This document shows positions 8,154 through 18,530 of a stretch of DNA of 23,362 bases, piece by piece. The notes below the pieces were generated by a model, which worked only from the letters and a program-made list of their open reading frames with translations, ran no database searches and had not been told where the DNA came from. The stretch lies in contig PS015066.1 in the NCBI GenBank assembly GCA_048213135.1, positions 169,043-192,404 on the forward strand. Direction: 5' to 3'. The first letter of the stretch is position 1; every line of letters begins with the position of its first letter. The translations under genes were made by a program, and so were the position numbers. Source of the DNA: Reclinomonas americana ATCC 50394. Its lineage: Eukaryota > Jakobida > Jakobea > Jakobida.

Positions 8154-11100
8154 TTGATGGTATGTGCGCTTCTTGATTGCTGCTGTCGCCGCCAAGTAAT
8201 AATGGTGTTGGCCATGGAAGACTGCAGACGCGCACGTGGCCTGGTGCGTACGTGTGTGTTCTGCATCTGCGTTGAGGAGTAAGTTGGTGAGACTTGGAGA
8301 TTGACTAACTCAGTTCTGTGTGTGATCTGAGCACAGGCGTGTTGGCAAGTGACTGGCGTGCGAAGACACGTGGTTCCGTGCCACACAATGCATGCATAAG
8401 ATAATGCACCGACCGACTGTGAGTGAGATTGAAGGCGCGCGGCATTGATTGTGATTGGGTGAGAGGAGACGAGCCTCACGACGCAGCTGCCTCGTCCATC
8501 GCTGTGCGCGTGTTACTGTACTGGTCGCTCCTCTCATATCCCTTGTGTCTCCCCTTCTTCGTCGTACCATCATGACGTGCACCTCGTCAGCTTCGCTGTG
8601 GGCCGATCCAAGGAGGCTTGAGGTTTCGAAGACCCATGGATTCTCGGGTGTGCCGTGGCATCAGCACACCAGGGCCACAACTGCGTATCCAAGCAGCCCG
8701 ACATGCCAGTCCTCGTTGAGAGATAGTGCAGATCAGTTGAAAGAGAGTGTCGCTGGTCAGCAGCTCGGTGCAGTGGAGCGCCACCTTGTGTCGCCAGCAT
8801 GTCCATTCTGCCGATTTCTCATCAACGAGTCCCATGTTGGTCTTCGAAAGCCCACACGCATCAAAGAAGCCACATCGTTCACACTGCCGGTTGCTGTTGA
8901 TTGCTGGCTGCAGCCTGGCGAGAGATGGACGACGTCTCAGACCAAGGCGGGAGAAGAAAGGCGGGAACCAGCTGCAGTGACAATCCCGAGCGAGCAAAAT
9001 CACACACACTCACTCACACCACGGAGTAGAGAATGACAACCAAGGTGTGAATGTATGCGCACTTTTGCGTGGTTGGTGTCTGTGTGTTCATTGGTGTGCT
9101 TGTGCATGTGTGTGGTTGTCGTTTGTGTCGCTGTGCATGTGCGTCTCACCCGCGGGTGATCGACACAGATCATTCAGAGTCTCGCTTCTTCGGTGCGGTC
9201 AGTCGCTGTCACTCCCGACGGCAAGCACATTGTCGGTGGGTGCTTGGACAGCTCCGTTTGAGTGTGGTCTTTGGCGAGTGGAGAAGAAGTGCGACGGCTG
9301 GGGGGACACGCTAGCGAGGTGTTGTCTGTCGCCGTCACTCCCGATGGCCAGCAGATAGTGAGTGGAAGTGGAGACCGTACCGTACGTGTCTGGTCGATGG
9401 CAAGTGGAGAAGAAGTGCGACGGTTTGAGGGACACACCAATGTGGTGTTGCCTGTCGCCGTCGCCTTCGATGGCCAGCACGTCGTCAGCGGCGGCTATGA
9501 CAAGACAGTGCGAGTGTGGTCGCTGGAGAGTGGCGAGGAGGTGCGACGGTTAGAGGGACACGCTATTTCGGTGTGGTCTGTGGCAGTCACCCCCGATGGT
9601 AAGCACGTTGTGAGTGGGGGTGGAGACAAGACAGTACGAGTGTGGTTGCTGGCGAGCGGGGAGGAGGTGCGACGGTTGGAAGGACACACTGGATGGGTGT
9701 ATTGTGTCACCGTCACACCCGATGGTCAACACGTCGTGAGTGGCAGTTGGGACAACACGGTGAGAGTGTGGTCACTGATGAGTGGAGACCAAGTGCGACG
9801 GTTGGACGGACACTATGTTGCGGTGTGGTCTGTGGCCGTCACTCCAGATGGTCGGCATATCGTGAGTGGGAGCGGAGACAGCACCGTGCGGGTATGGTCT
9901 CTGGAGAGTGGCGAGGAGGTGCGTCGGTTGGAGGGACACACTGACTGGGTGTCGTCTGTCGCTGTTACTCCCGATGGTCAGCACATTGTGAGTGCGGATG
10001 GCCAAGACAAGACGATCCGAGTGTGGTGCACGCCGCGTGGCCTCGCTCGTCTCGAACTCGACACCGCGCGGTCGGCCATGCGAGCTGTGCAGGAGATGCA
10101 GGAGATGCAGGAGGAACAAGATTCACGATGTCTTCCCGAGATGGTTCTGCGCTGTTTTATCGTCGAAGATGCCGAGGTCGTCTTTTTTCGATGCTGAGTC
10201 GGTGAGTCGAAGGGAGGGAAGGTGGCTGCTGGAGATTGTGAGTTGTTTCGTGTCGTACAAGGGAAAGTGGGTGAGCATGCGGGATGCAAGTGGGGGAAGA
10301 GAGGACGACAGAGGAAGAGAGTGAGATCGTTGATGATGCAGTCCGTGCTTGTTGTCCTGTCACGTGAATGTGAGTGAGAGGTCGTGAAGCATGTCTCCCT
10401 CTGTGTGCGTGTCTCTTTCTCACCTTCATTTGTGTATGCGAGCGAGATGAATCAATTGGAGTCTGTGATTTCATTTTCGTCTCGCCGTAAAGTCTGTTGT
10501 GCGTATCTTTCATCGTGCTCGTCTGCGCCTCAGGAGAGCGAGCCGCCGATGATTGTTTCCCTCGCGTCTTGCTTTGCATACTTCCTTGGCGCCACCGCCC
10601 TGCTTCCCATTGTGCCCGTGCGCCGTGCACATTCTCCTTCCGACTCTGAAGAATGCCTGTCTTTCAGCTCTCTTTTTCCTGCCTCCTGCAGAGTCTATCT
10701 TTTTCTCCACCATCTCCCTGCCTTTGTGCGCTCATCTGATTCCCCAGTAATCCGCCCCTCCTTGCACACGCTCAAGGTCGAGCATGCTGGTCTGCTCATT
10801 GTTTTCCGACTGCCATCCTGCCAGTCCATATGCATCATGGTGAGCTTCCCGATGCCGAAGTGTGTGACATGGCATACCTGCATACTGACTCTGCTCCTTT
10901 TCTCCCTTGCAGGATGGTTGTGTGAGCGTCCCTCGGCTTGCCTCTGTCCAAACACGAGTTGGTATCAAGTGCTGATCGGTGTGTTTGTCACGTGAGACAA
11001 GCGCTCCTCTTCCTCTATTCCTTTTATTCACAGCACACCGGCATGCAGAGACCATGGAAGGCATGTCGTGGCGAGGACAGGCGTGATGTGCATTTCCCGT

Positions 11101-11500
11101 TATCGACCGTCACCTCGCTCTCTCGGCTCCCCACTCGCATTCCACCATGCACTCAGCAGTTGTGTGGCCCTGTTCTTCGTGATCTCTCTCTCCTCCTTCC
11201 CTCCCACTCACCTCAATTATGCAGGTCGTGCAGGCCATGGAGTGCGTGACGTGGATTGGTGTACACATGTGTGCCGTGATGTGCGATGGATGGCCTGGTC
11301 GGTGGATCGTTTTCAATCCTGGCTGGCAAGTCGGAGCGGATCGATGATGTACGCACCTTGGCTGCCGCCGTCTCTGTCGAGAGATGATGCTGGTGGCCAT
11401 GGAAGACTGCAGATACGGGCTAGGCAATCTAGTGTCGTGTTTCCCGATGGGTGGTCTGGTCGGTGGATCGTTCTCGATCCCGGTTGGCGAGTCAGAGCGG
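8154..11500 (+). repeat. WD40 tandem unit A (about 3.35 kb)
   Basis: First of five head-to-tail units. Non-coding parts: a conserved 5' block (8154-9032), with a conserved intron-like segment at 8419-8486 (GTGAGT...ACGCAG), and a 3' region (10198-11500) rich in C/T, sharing with other units 'atggtgagcttcccgatgcc' near 10849 and a 'ggtggatcgtt' motif. Open frames in these flanks shift between copies through indels, so I do not call them coding. Confidence 0.85.
9033..10197 (+). pseudogene. WD40-repeat gene A, seven blades, nonsense codon in blade 1
   Basis: Exon 1 is 9033-9044 (Met-Thr-Thr-Lys), the intron is 9045-9168, and exon 2 runs from 9169 to TGA at 10195-10197. The reading frame is IIQSLASSVRSVAVTPDG..., seven 42-residue WD40 blades of the form VxSVAVTPDGQHIVSGxxD-TVRVWSLxSGEEVRRLEGH, then an acidic tail ending VVFFRC. 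In blade 1, codon 9259-9261 is TGA where the paralogues have CGA or CGT (Arg of VRVW), consistent with a single C-to-T change at a CpG. The rest of the frame is intact. The next in-frame ATG is at 9397, in blade 2. The gene is therefore a recent pseudogene, a truncated protein, or a sequencing error. The tail carries an extra Glu-Met-Gln repeat compared with the other copies. Function is unknown; WD40 propellers usually bind other proteins. Confidence 0.8.
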
Positions 11501-11588
11501 ATTGATGGTATGTGCGCTTCTTGGTCGCTGCTGTCGCCGCCAAGTAATGATGGTGATGGCCATGGAAGACTGCAGATGCGCGCGTGGC
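11292..11588 (+). repeat. Nested direct duplication, 161-bp period, at the A/B unit junction
   Basis: Two related segments (from 11292 and from 11453) both run from 'tggtcggtggatcgtt' through 'tggccatggaagactgcaga'. They differ by scattered substitutions and small indels. Only one copy is visible at the C/D and D/E junctions. Confidence 0.75.
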
Positions 11589-12363
11589 CTGCTGCGTACG
11601 TGTGTTCTGCATCTGCGTTGAGGAGTAAGTTGGTGAGACATGGAGATTGACTGTCTCAATTCTGTGTGCACAGGCGTGCTGGCAAGTGACTCGTCACTGG
11701 CATACATGACCACATGTTGTTCCGTGCCACACAGTGCATGCATGAGACGATTCACCGACTGACTGTGAGTATGATTGAAGGCGCGAGGCATTGATTTTGA
11801 CTTGAGTGAGAGGAGGCGAGTCTCACGACGCAGCTGCCTCGTCCATCGCTGTGCTGCTGGTCGCTTCTCTCCTGTCCCCTGTGACTCTCCTTCTTCGTCG
11901 TACCATCATGACGTGCACCTTGTCAGCTTCGCTGTGGGCCGATCCAAGGAGGCTTGAGGTTTCGAAGACTCGGTTCTTCATGGATTCTCAGGTGTGCCGT
12001 GGCATCAGCACACCAGGGCCACAGCTGCGTATCCAAGCAACCCAACATGCCAGTCCTCGTCGGCAGAGAATGCAGGTCAGTCAAAAGAGAGTGTCGCTGG
12101 TCAGCAGCACGGTGCAGTGGAGCGCCACCTTGTGTCGCCAGCATGTCAATTCTGCCGATTTTGCATCGACCTGTCCCATGTCGGTCTTCAAAAGCCCACA
12201 CGCATCAAAGAAGCCACATACTGCTGTATGTTGTGTGGGGTGCTGGTTGCAGCCTGGCGAGGGATGTAAGACGCCTCAGAGCAAGACGGGAGAAGAAAGG
12301 CGGGAAACGGTGACAATCAGGAGCGAGCAAAACACACACATAACATACACACACGCACGGAGA

Positions 12364-13190
12364 ATGACAACAAAGGTGTGAATGTTTGCGCACTTTTGCG
12401 TGGTTGGTGTCTGTGCGTGCATTCGTGTGCTCGTGCGTGTGTGCAGTTATTGATTGCGTGTCTTCGAATGTCGCTGCTGTGTGTGCGTCTCACCGCGAAT
12501 GATCGACGCAGATCATTCAGAGTCTCGATGTGGTGAGGTCCGTCACCGTTACTCCCGATAACAAGCACATTGTCGGTGGGTGCTTGGACAGTACCTTCCG
12601 AGTGTGGTCTCTGGCGAGTGGCAAGGAGGTGCGACGACTGGTGGGACACACTGAATGGGTGTATTGTGTCGCCGTCACCCCCGATGGCCAGCAGATAGTG
12701 AGTGGAANNNNNNNNNNNNNNNNNNNNNNNNNNNNNNNNNNNNNNNNNNNNNNNNNNNNNNNNNNNNNNNNNNNNNNNNNNNNNNNNNNNNNNNNNNNNN
12801 NNNNNNNNNNNNNNNNNNNNNNNNNNNNNNNNNNNNNNNNNNNNNNNNNNNNNNNNNNNNNNNNNNNNNNNNNNNNNNNNNNNNNNNNNNNNNNNNNNNN
12901 NNNNNNNNNNNNNNNNNNNNNNNNNNNNNNNNNNNNNNNNNNNNNNNNTGTCGTCTGTGGCCGTGATTCCCGATGGTCAGCACATTGTGAGCGCGGGTAG
13001 CTACGACAAGACCATGAGAGTGTGGTCCACGCCGCGTGGCCTTGCTCGTTTCGAGCTCGACGCCGCGCGCTCGGCCCTGCACGCCGTGCAGGAGATGCAG
13101 GAGGAAGAAGTAGTTTCACGATGCCTTCCCGAGCTGGTTCTGCGATGTTTCATTGTCGAGGATGCCGAGGTCGTCTTTTTTCGGTGCTGA
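12364..13190 (+). CDS. WD40-repeat gene B, middle blades lost in an assembly gap
   Basis: Exon 1 is 12364-12375 (MTTK), the intron is 12376-12511 (GTGTGA...GACGCAG), and exon 2 is 12512-13190. Before the gap, blade 1 (IIQSLDVVRSVTVTPDNKH) and most of blade 2 are readable. After it come the last blade (SSVAVIPDGQHIVSAGSYDKTMRVWSTPRG) and the shared acidic tail ending VEDAEVVFFRC. The frames on the two sides differ by one base across the 241 N, so the gap length is only an estimate. As written there is room for about four blades, and the true number is likely higher given seven in A and D. No disabling change is visible in the sequenced parts. Confidence 0.78.
12708..12948. other. Assembly gap (241 N) inside WD40 gene B
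   Basis: This run of N replaces internal WD40 blades. Near-identical 126-bp blades are a likely cause of the assembly break. Confidence 0.95.
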
Positions 13191-14334
13191 GTCGTTGAGT
13201 CGAAGGAAGAGAAGGTGGCTGCTGGTGATTGTGAGTTGTTTTCCATGTCTTGCAAGGGAGAGTGGGTGATCATGCGGGATGCAAGTGGGGGAAGAGAGGA
13301 CGACAGGGGAAGGGAGAGAGAGCATTGATGAAGAATTGTTCTCCCGTGCTTGTTGCCCTGGCATGAATGTGAGTGTGCTGGCGTGAAGCGTGTCTCCCTC
13401 TGTATACGTGTCTTCTTTTCACCTTCATTTTGTGTGCAAGCGTGACGGATCACTTGGGAATCTATTGCGTTTTTTTGTCTCGTTGTGATGTCTGTTGTGC
13501 GTGCATCTTATTCGTGCATGTGTGTGCCTCAGGAGGGCGAGCCGCCGATGATTGTTTCCCTCGCGTCTTCTTTTGCGCACCACTTTGGCATCACTGCTCT
13601 ACTCCCATTGTGCATGTGTGCCGCGGACATTCTCCTTCCGACTCGAATGCCTGTCTTTCAAGCTCTCTCTCTCTCTCTTTCTCTGTCCCTGCAGAGTCTA
13701 TCTCTTTCTCCACCGTCTCCCTCCCTTGTGCGCTCATCTGCTTCCTCAGTCGTCCACCCCTCCTTCCCACACAAGCTCGATCCGAGTGTCTGCTCAAAAT
13801 ACACCGGCTGCGATTCAGCCATCGCGTTAGGCAGTTCATCATGGTGAGCTTCCCGATACCGAAGTGTGTGGGGTGGCATGACTACATGCTGGCTCTACTC
13901 TACTCTCTCTCTCTCTTGTTGGATGGATGTGTGTAAAGAAGCATCCCTTGGCTTGCCTCTTGACCAACCGCGTGTTGGTTTCAGGTGCTGATCGGTGTGT
14001 TCGTCGTTGAGACAGAGCAGATATCTTTCTCCGTCCGGATCCTCCATTCCTTTGCTCACTGCGCACCGACATGCAGGCACCTTAGGGGCAGGCCATTCTC
14101 GTTGTTCCGTACTGATTGCAGGCGTGCTGTGCATCGCCCGCTGCCGGCTGTCACCTCACTCAGTCGGCTCACCACTCGCATCCCACCAATGCACGATGCA
14201 GGTGTGTGGACTTGTTCGTCTTGATCTCTCTTTCCTCTTTCCCTCCCACTCAATTCGTTCGTGCAGGCCGTGCAGGCCATGGAGAGCGTGGCGTGAGTGG
14301 GTGTATACCTGCATGCCGTGCTGTGCGACATGGT

Positions 14335-14558
14335 GGCCTGGTCGGTGGATCGTTTTCAATCCCGGCTGGCATGTCGGAGCGGATTGATGATGTGCGCTCC
14401 TTGGTTGCCGCCGTCTCTGTCGAGAGATGATGCTGGTGGCCATGGAAGACTGCAGACGCGTGCTCGGCAATCTACTCATGGGTGGACACATGCGTTTCGT
14501 GTTTCCCGATTGGTGGCCTGGTCGGTGGATCGTTCTCGATCCCGGTTGGCAAGTCAGA
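14335..14558 (+). repeat. Nested direct duplication at the 3' end of unit B, 180-bp offset
   Basis: Segments starting at 14335 and 14515 repeat 'ggcctggtcggtggatcgtt'. The second copy runs into the gap. This is the counterpart of the 161-bp duplication at the A/B junction. Confidence 0.7.
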
Positions 14559-15519
14559 NNNNNNNNNNNNNNNNNNNNNNNNNNNNNNNNNNNNNNNNNN
14601 NNNNNNNNNNNNNNNNNNNNNNNNNNNNNNNNNNNNNNNNNNNNNNNNNNNNNNNNNNNNNNNNNNNNNNNNNNNNNNNNNNNNNNNNNNNNNNNNNNNN
14701 NNNNNNNNNNNNNNNNNNNNNNNNNNNNNNNNNNNNNNNNNNNNNNNNNNNNNNNNNNNNNNNNNNNNNNNNNNNNNNNNNNNNNNNNNNNNNNNNNNNN
14801 NNNNNNNNNNNNNNNNNNNNNNNNNNNNNNNNNNNNNNNNNNNNNNNNNNNNNNNNNNNNNNNNNNNNNNNNNNNNNNNNNNNNNNNNNNNNNNNNNNNN
14901 NNNNNNNNNNNNNNNNNNNNNNNNNNNNNNNNNNNNNNNNNNNNNNNNNNNNNNNNNNNNNNNNNNNNNNNNNNNNNNNNNNNNNNNNNNNNNNNNNNNN
15001 NNNNNNNNNNNNNNNNNNNNNNNNNNNNNNNNNNNNNNNNNNNNNNNNNNNNNNNNNNNNNNNNNNNNNNNNNNNNNNNNNNNNNNNNNNNNNNNNNNNN
15101 NNNNNNNNNNNNNNNNNNNNNNNNNNNNNNNNNNNNNNNNNNNNNNNNNNNNNNNNNNNNNNNNNNNNNNNNNNNNNNNNNNNNNNNNNNNNNNNNNNNN
15201 NNNNNNNNNNNNNNNNNNNNNNNNNNNNNNNNNNNNNNNNNNNNNNNNNNNNNNNNNNNNNNNNNNNNNNNNNNNNNNNNNNNNNNNNNNNNNNNNNNNN
15301 NNNNNNNNNNNNNNNNNNNNNNNNNNNNNNNNNNNNNNNNNNNNNNNNNNNNNNNNNNNNNNNNNNNNNNNNNNNNNNNNNNNNNNNNNNNNNNNNNNNN
15401 NNNNNNNNNNNNNNNNNNNNNNNNNNNNNNNNNNNNNNNNNNNNNNNNNNNNNNNNNNNNNNNNNNNNNNNNNNNNNNNNNNNNNNNNNNNNNNNNNNNN
15501 NNNNNNNNNNNNNNNNNNN
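14559..15519. other. Assembly gap (961 N) between units B and C
   Basis: This run of N lies where the unit C start is expected. Sequence resuming at 15520 aligns about 30-50 bp into the unit start seen in A and B. The gap may hold further nested duplications or part of another unit. Confidence 0.95.
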
Positions 15520-18500
15520 TGTCACTGCCGAATGACAATGGTGGTGACCACAGGAGACTGCAGACGCGCGCGTGGCCTGGTGCGTACGTGTTCTGCTTCT
15601 GCGTTGAGGAGCAAGTCGTTGAGACTTGGCGATTTACTGACGCAGTTCTGTGTGACAGGCGTGCTGGCAAGTGACTCGTCATGATCACTGGCATGCGAAG
15701 ACACGTGGTTCTGTGCCTCACAGTACATGCGCGAGACGATTCGCCGACAGACTGTGAGTGTGATTGAAGGCATGAGGCATTGATTGTGACTTGGGTAAGA
15801 GAGGCGAGTCTCACGACGCAGCTGCCTCTTCCATCGCTGTGCTGTACTGGTCGCTCCTCTCCTGTTCCCTGTGACTCTCTTTCTTTGTCGTGCCCTCGTC
15901 AACCTCGCTGTGGGCGAATCCGAGGAGGTGTGAGGTTTCAAGACTCGTTTGTGCTCCATGGATTCTCGGGTGTATCGTGGCATCAGCACACCATGGCCAC
16001 AACTGCATGCGTATCCAAGCAGACCGACATGCCAGTCCTCGTTGAGAGATAATGCAGGTCAGTCGAAAGAGAGTGTCGCTGGACAGCAGTGCGATGCAGT
16101 GGAGCGCCACCTTGTGTCGCCACCACCCTGCTTGTCCATTCTGCCGACTCCTCATCGACCTGTCCCCTGGTGGTCTTGGAAAGCTCACACGCGTCGTCGG
16201 AGCCACATCGCTCTCATACTGCTGTATGCTGTGCGGGGTGCTGGTTGCAGCCTGGCGAGGATGGACGGCGTCGTGGAGAAAGGCGGGAGAAGAAAGGCGG
16301 GAAATGATGACAATATCGAGCTCGCGAGCAAATCACGCAAGCACACGCACGCACGCACTCTCTCTCGCTCTCTCTCACGCACACACACTCCACGGAGAAT
16401 GACAACAAAGGTGTGAATGTGTGCGCACTTTTGCGTGGTTGGTGTCTGTGCGTGCATTCGCAGCGTGTGCTTGTGTGCGGTTGTTGTTTTTGTGTGTTTG
16501 TGTATGTGTGTCTCACTGCGAATGATCGACACAGATCATTCAGAGTCCCGCTGCAGTGAGGTCCGTCATCGTTACTCCCGATGGCAAGCACATTGTTGGT
16601 GGATGCATGGACAGCACCGTTCGAGTGTGGTCTCTAGATCTGGCGAGTGGCAAGGAGGTGCGACGGCTGGAGGGACACGCTGGCGGGGTGTATTGCGTCG
16701 CCGTCACCCCTGATAATCAGCACATCGTGAGTGGAGGTGGAGACAACACCCTACGTGTGTGGTTGCTGGAGAGTGGGATGGAGGTGCGACGGCTGAGGGG
16801 ACACACTGGATGGGTGTATTGTGTCGCCGTCACCCCTGATGGGCAGCACATCGTAAGCGGGGGCGGGGACAACACCGTGCGGGTATGGTCGCTGATGAGT
16901 GGAGACCAAGTGCGACGATTGGAAGGAGGCACTGGTGCGGTGTGGTCTGTCGCTGTCACTCCCGACGGCCAACATATCGTGAGCGGGTGCGGAGACCGCA
17001 CCGCGCGGGTGTGGTCTCTGGCAAGTGGCGAGGAAGTACGACGGTTGGAGGGACATGACGGATGGGTGTCGTCTGTGGCCGTCTCTCCCGATGGTCAGCA
17101 CATTGTGAGTGCCGGTTGTCAAGACAATAGCGTGCGAGTGTGGTCCACGTCGCGTGGCCTTGCTCGCTTCGAACTCGACGCTGCGCGGTCGGCCATGCTG
17201 GCTTTGCAGGAGATGCAGGAGGACGAGGAAGAAGTAGATTCACGATGCCTTCCCGAGCTGGTTCTGCGCTGTTTCATCATCGAGGATGCCAAGGTCGTCC
17301 TTTTCCGGTGCTGAGTCGGTGAGTCGGAGGGAGGGAGAGTGGTGGCTGCTGGTGATCGTGAGTTATTTCCGTGTCGTGCGAGGGAGAGTGGGTGCCTATG
17401 CGGGTGCTGGAGGGAGAAGAGAGGACGACAGAGGAGAGAGATCGCGATCGAGAGATCGCTGCTGATGGTGGTGAATTCTTCTCCCGTGCTTGTTGCCCTG
17501 TACATGTGAATGAGAGTGGGTGGGCGTGGAGCATGTCTCCCTCTGTGTGCGTGTCTCTTTCTCACCTCCATTTGTGTGCCAGCGCGATGAATCACGTGGA
17601 AATCTGGTGTGTCAATTTGTCCCGTTGTGATATTTGTTGTGCGTGCTTCTTCCGTCGTTCGTGTATGCGCCTCTGGAGGGCGAGTCGCCGATGATTATTC
17701 CCTCGCGTCTTGTTTTGCACACTTGCTTGGCGCCACCACCCTGCTTCCCATTGTGCCTGTGTGCCGCGGACATTTTCATCCCAGCTGCAGCTCTGCAGGA
17801 TGCATGTCATTCCGGTCATCTCTATCGATATCTGTTCCTTGCAGAGTCTCTATCTCTCTTTCTCCACCGTCTCCCTCCTTTGTGCGCTCATTTGCCTCCC
17901 CAGTCATCCACCCCATCCTTCCCGCACAAGCTCTATCCGAGTATCTGCTCAAGATACACCGGCTGCGATTTAGCCATCGTGTTGGGCCGTTCATTGTGGT
18001 GAGCTTCCCGACTCCGAAGTGTGTGGGATGGCATGACTGCATGCTGACTCTACTTCCTCTCTCTCTCCCTTGCAGGATGGATGTGTGTGCAGAAGCTTCC
18101 CTCGCCTTGCCTCTTGCCCAAATTTAAACGCGTGTTGGCATCAGGTGCTGATCGGTGGTGGGGAGCCGAGTGAGTGGGTGTAAGCCGGCCATGGGCAATG
18201 CACAGAACACCGTTCATTGTCACGGCCAACGGCAAGCACATATTTCCATGGTGTCTGCATGTCGGTGCAATGTGAGCAAAGAATGGAGGGAGGAGAGACA
18301 TCTGCTCTGTCTCACTTACGAACTCTCGCATCCCACCATGCACAAAGCAGGTGTGTGGCCTTGTTCGTCGTGATCTCTCTGTCCTCCTTCCCTCCCACTC
18401 ACCTCATTCATGCAGGTCGTGCAGGCCATGGAGAGCGTGGCTGGGTGGGTGTACACCTGCGTGCCATGATGTGCGACATGGTGGCCTGCTCGGTGGATCG

Positions 18501-18530
18501 TATTCAATCCCGCCTGGCAGGTCGGAACGG
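15520..18530 (+). repeat. WD40 tandem unit C (about 3.0 kb)
   Basis: Third unit. The 5' block (15520-16398) has the conserved intron-like segment at 15754-15821. The 3' region (17315-18530) repeats the same C/T-rich and 'gtgagcttcccgac' elements. It is shorter than the other units partly because the WD40 gene has two fewer blades. No other gene is supported in the flanks. Confidence 0.83.
16399..17314 (+). CDS. WD40-repeat gene C, five blades
   Basis: Exon 1 is 16399-16410 (MTTK), the intron is 16411-16534 (124 nt), and exon 2 is 16535-17314. Together they give 263 residues with an intact frame. The protein has IIQSPAAVRSVIVTPDGKH, five 42-residue blades (blade 1 has a two-residue Leu-Asp insertion from six extra bases, agatct), and the tail 'RGLARFELDAARSAM' ... 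'VVLFRC' with a longer Glu/Asp run. A five-blade propeller would be unusual, since WD40 domains normally close with seven. It could dimerise, have lost blades recently, or be non-functional. In C, D and E, but not A or B, the frame is also open upstream to a Met of the form 'MDDVSEQGGRRKAG' (MDGVVEK in C), so an N-terminally longer form is possible. Confidence 0.82.

Larger units (their letters stand above)
11501..14558 (+). repeat. WD40 tandem unit B (interrupted by gaps)
   Basis: Second unit, collinear with A: a 5' block (11501-12363) with the conserved intron-like segment at 11765-11833, the WD40 gene with a 241-N gap, and a 3' region (13191-14558) that ends in a 961-N gap. The flanks match the other units in order, with many small indels. 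No further gene is supported in them. Confidence 0.83.

Noticed and set aside
9174-10119. Antisense open frames with 'SNRRTSSPLASDHTRTVLS'-type repeats opposite the WD40 genes
   Set aside because: They are reverse-strand shadows of the 126-bp WD40 blades and repeat only because the sense strand does.
10384-10995. 203-residue open frame downstream of WD40 gene A
   Set aside because: The matching regions in B, C and D change frame through indels and stops, so no common protein is conserved.
11300-11520. Possible short conserved peptide (GGLVGGSFSIPxGxSERID) in the unit 3' regions
   Set aside because: More than one frame is open over the same bases and ends soon after. No splice model links it to the WD40 exon.
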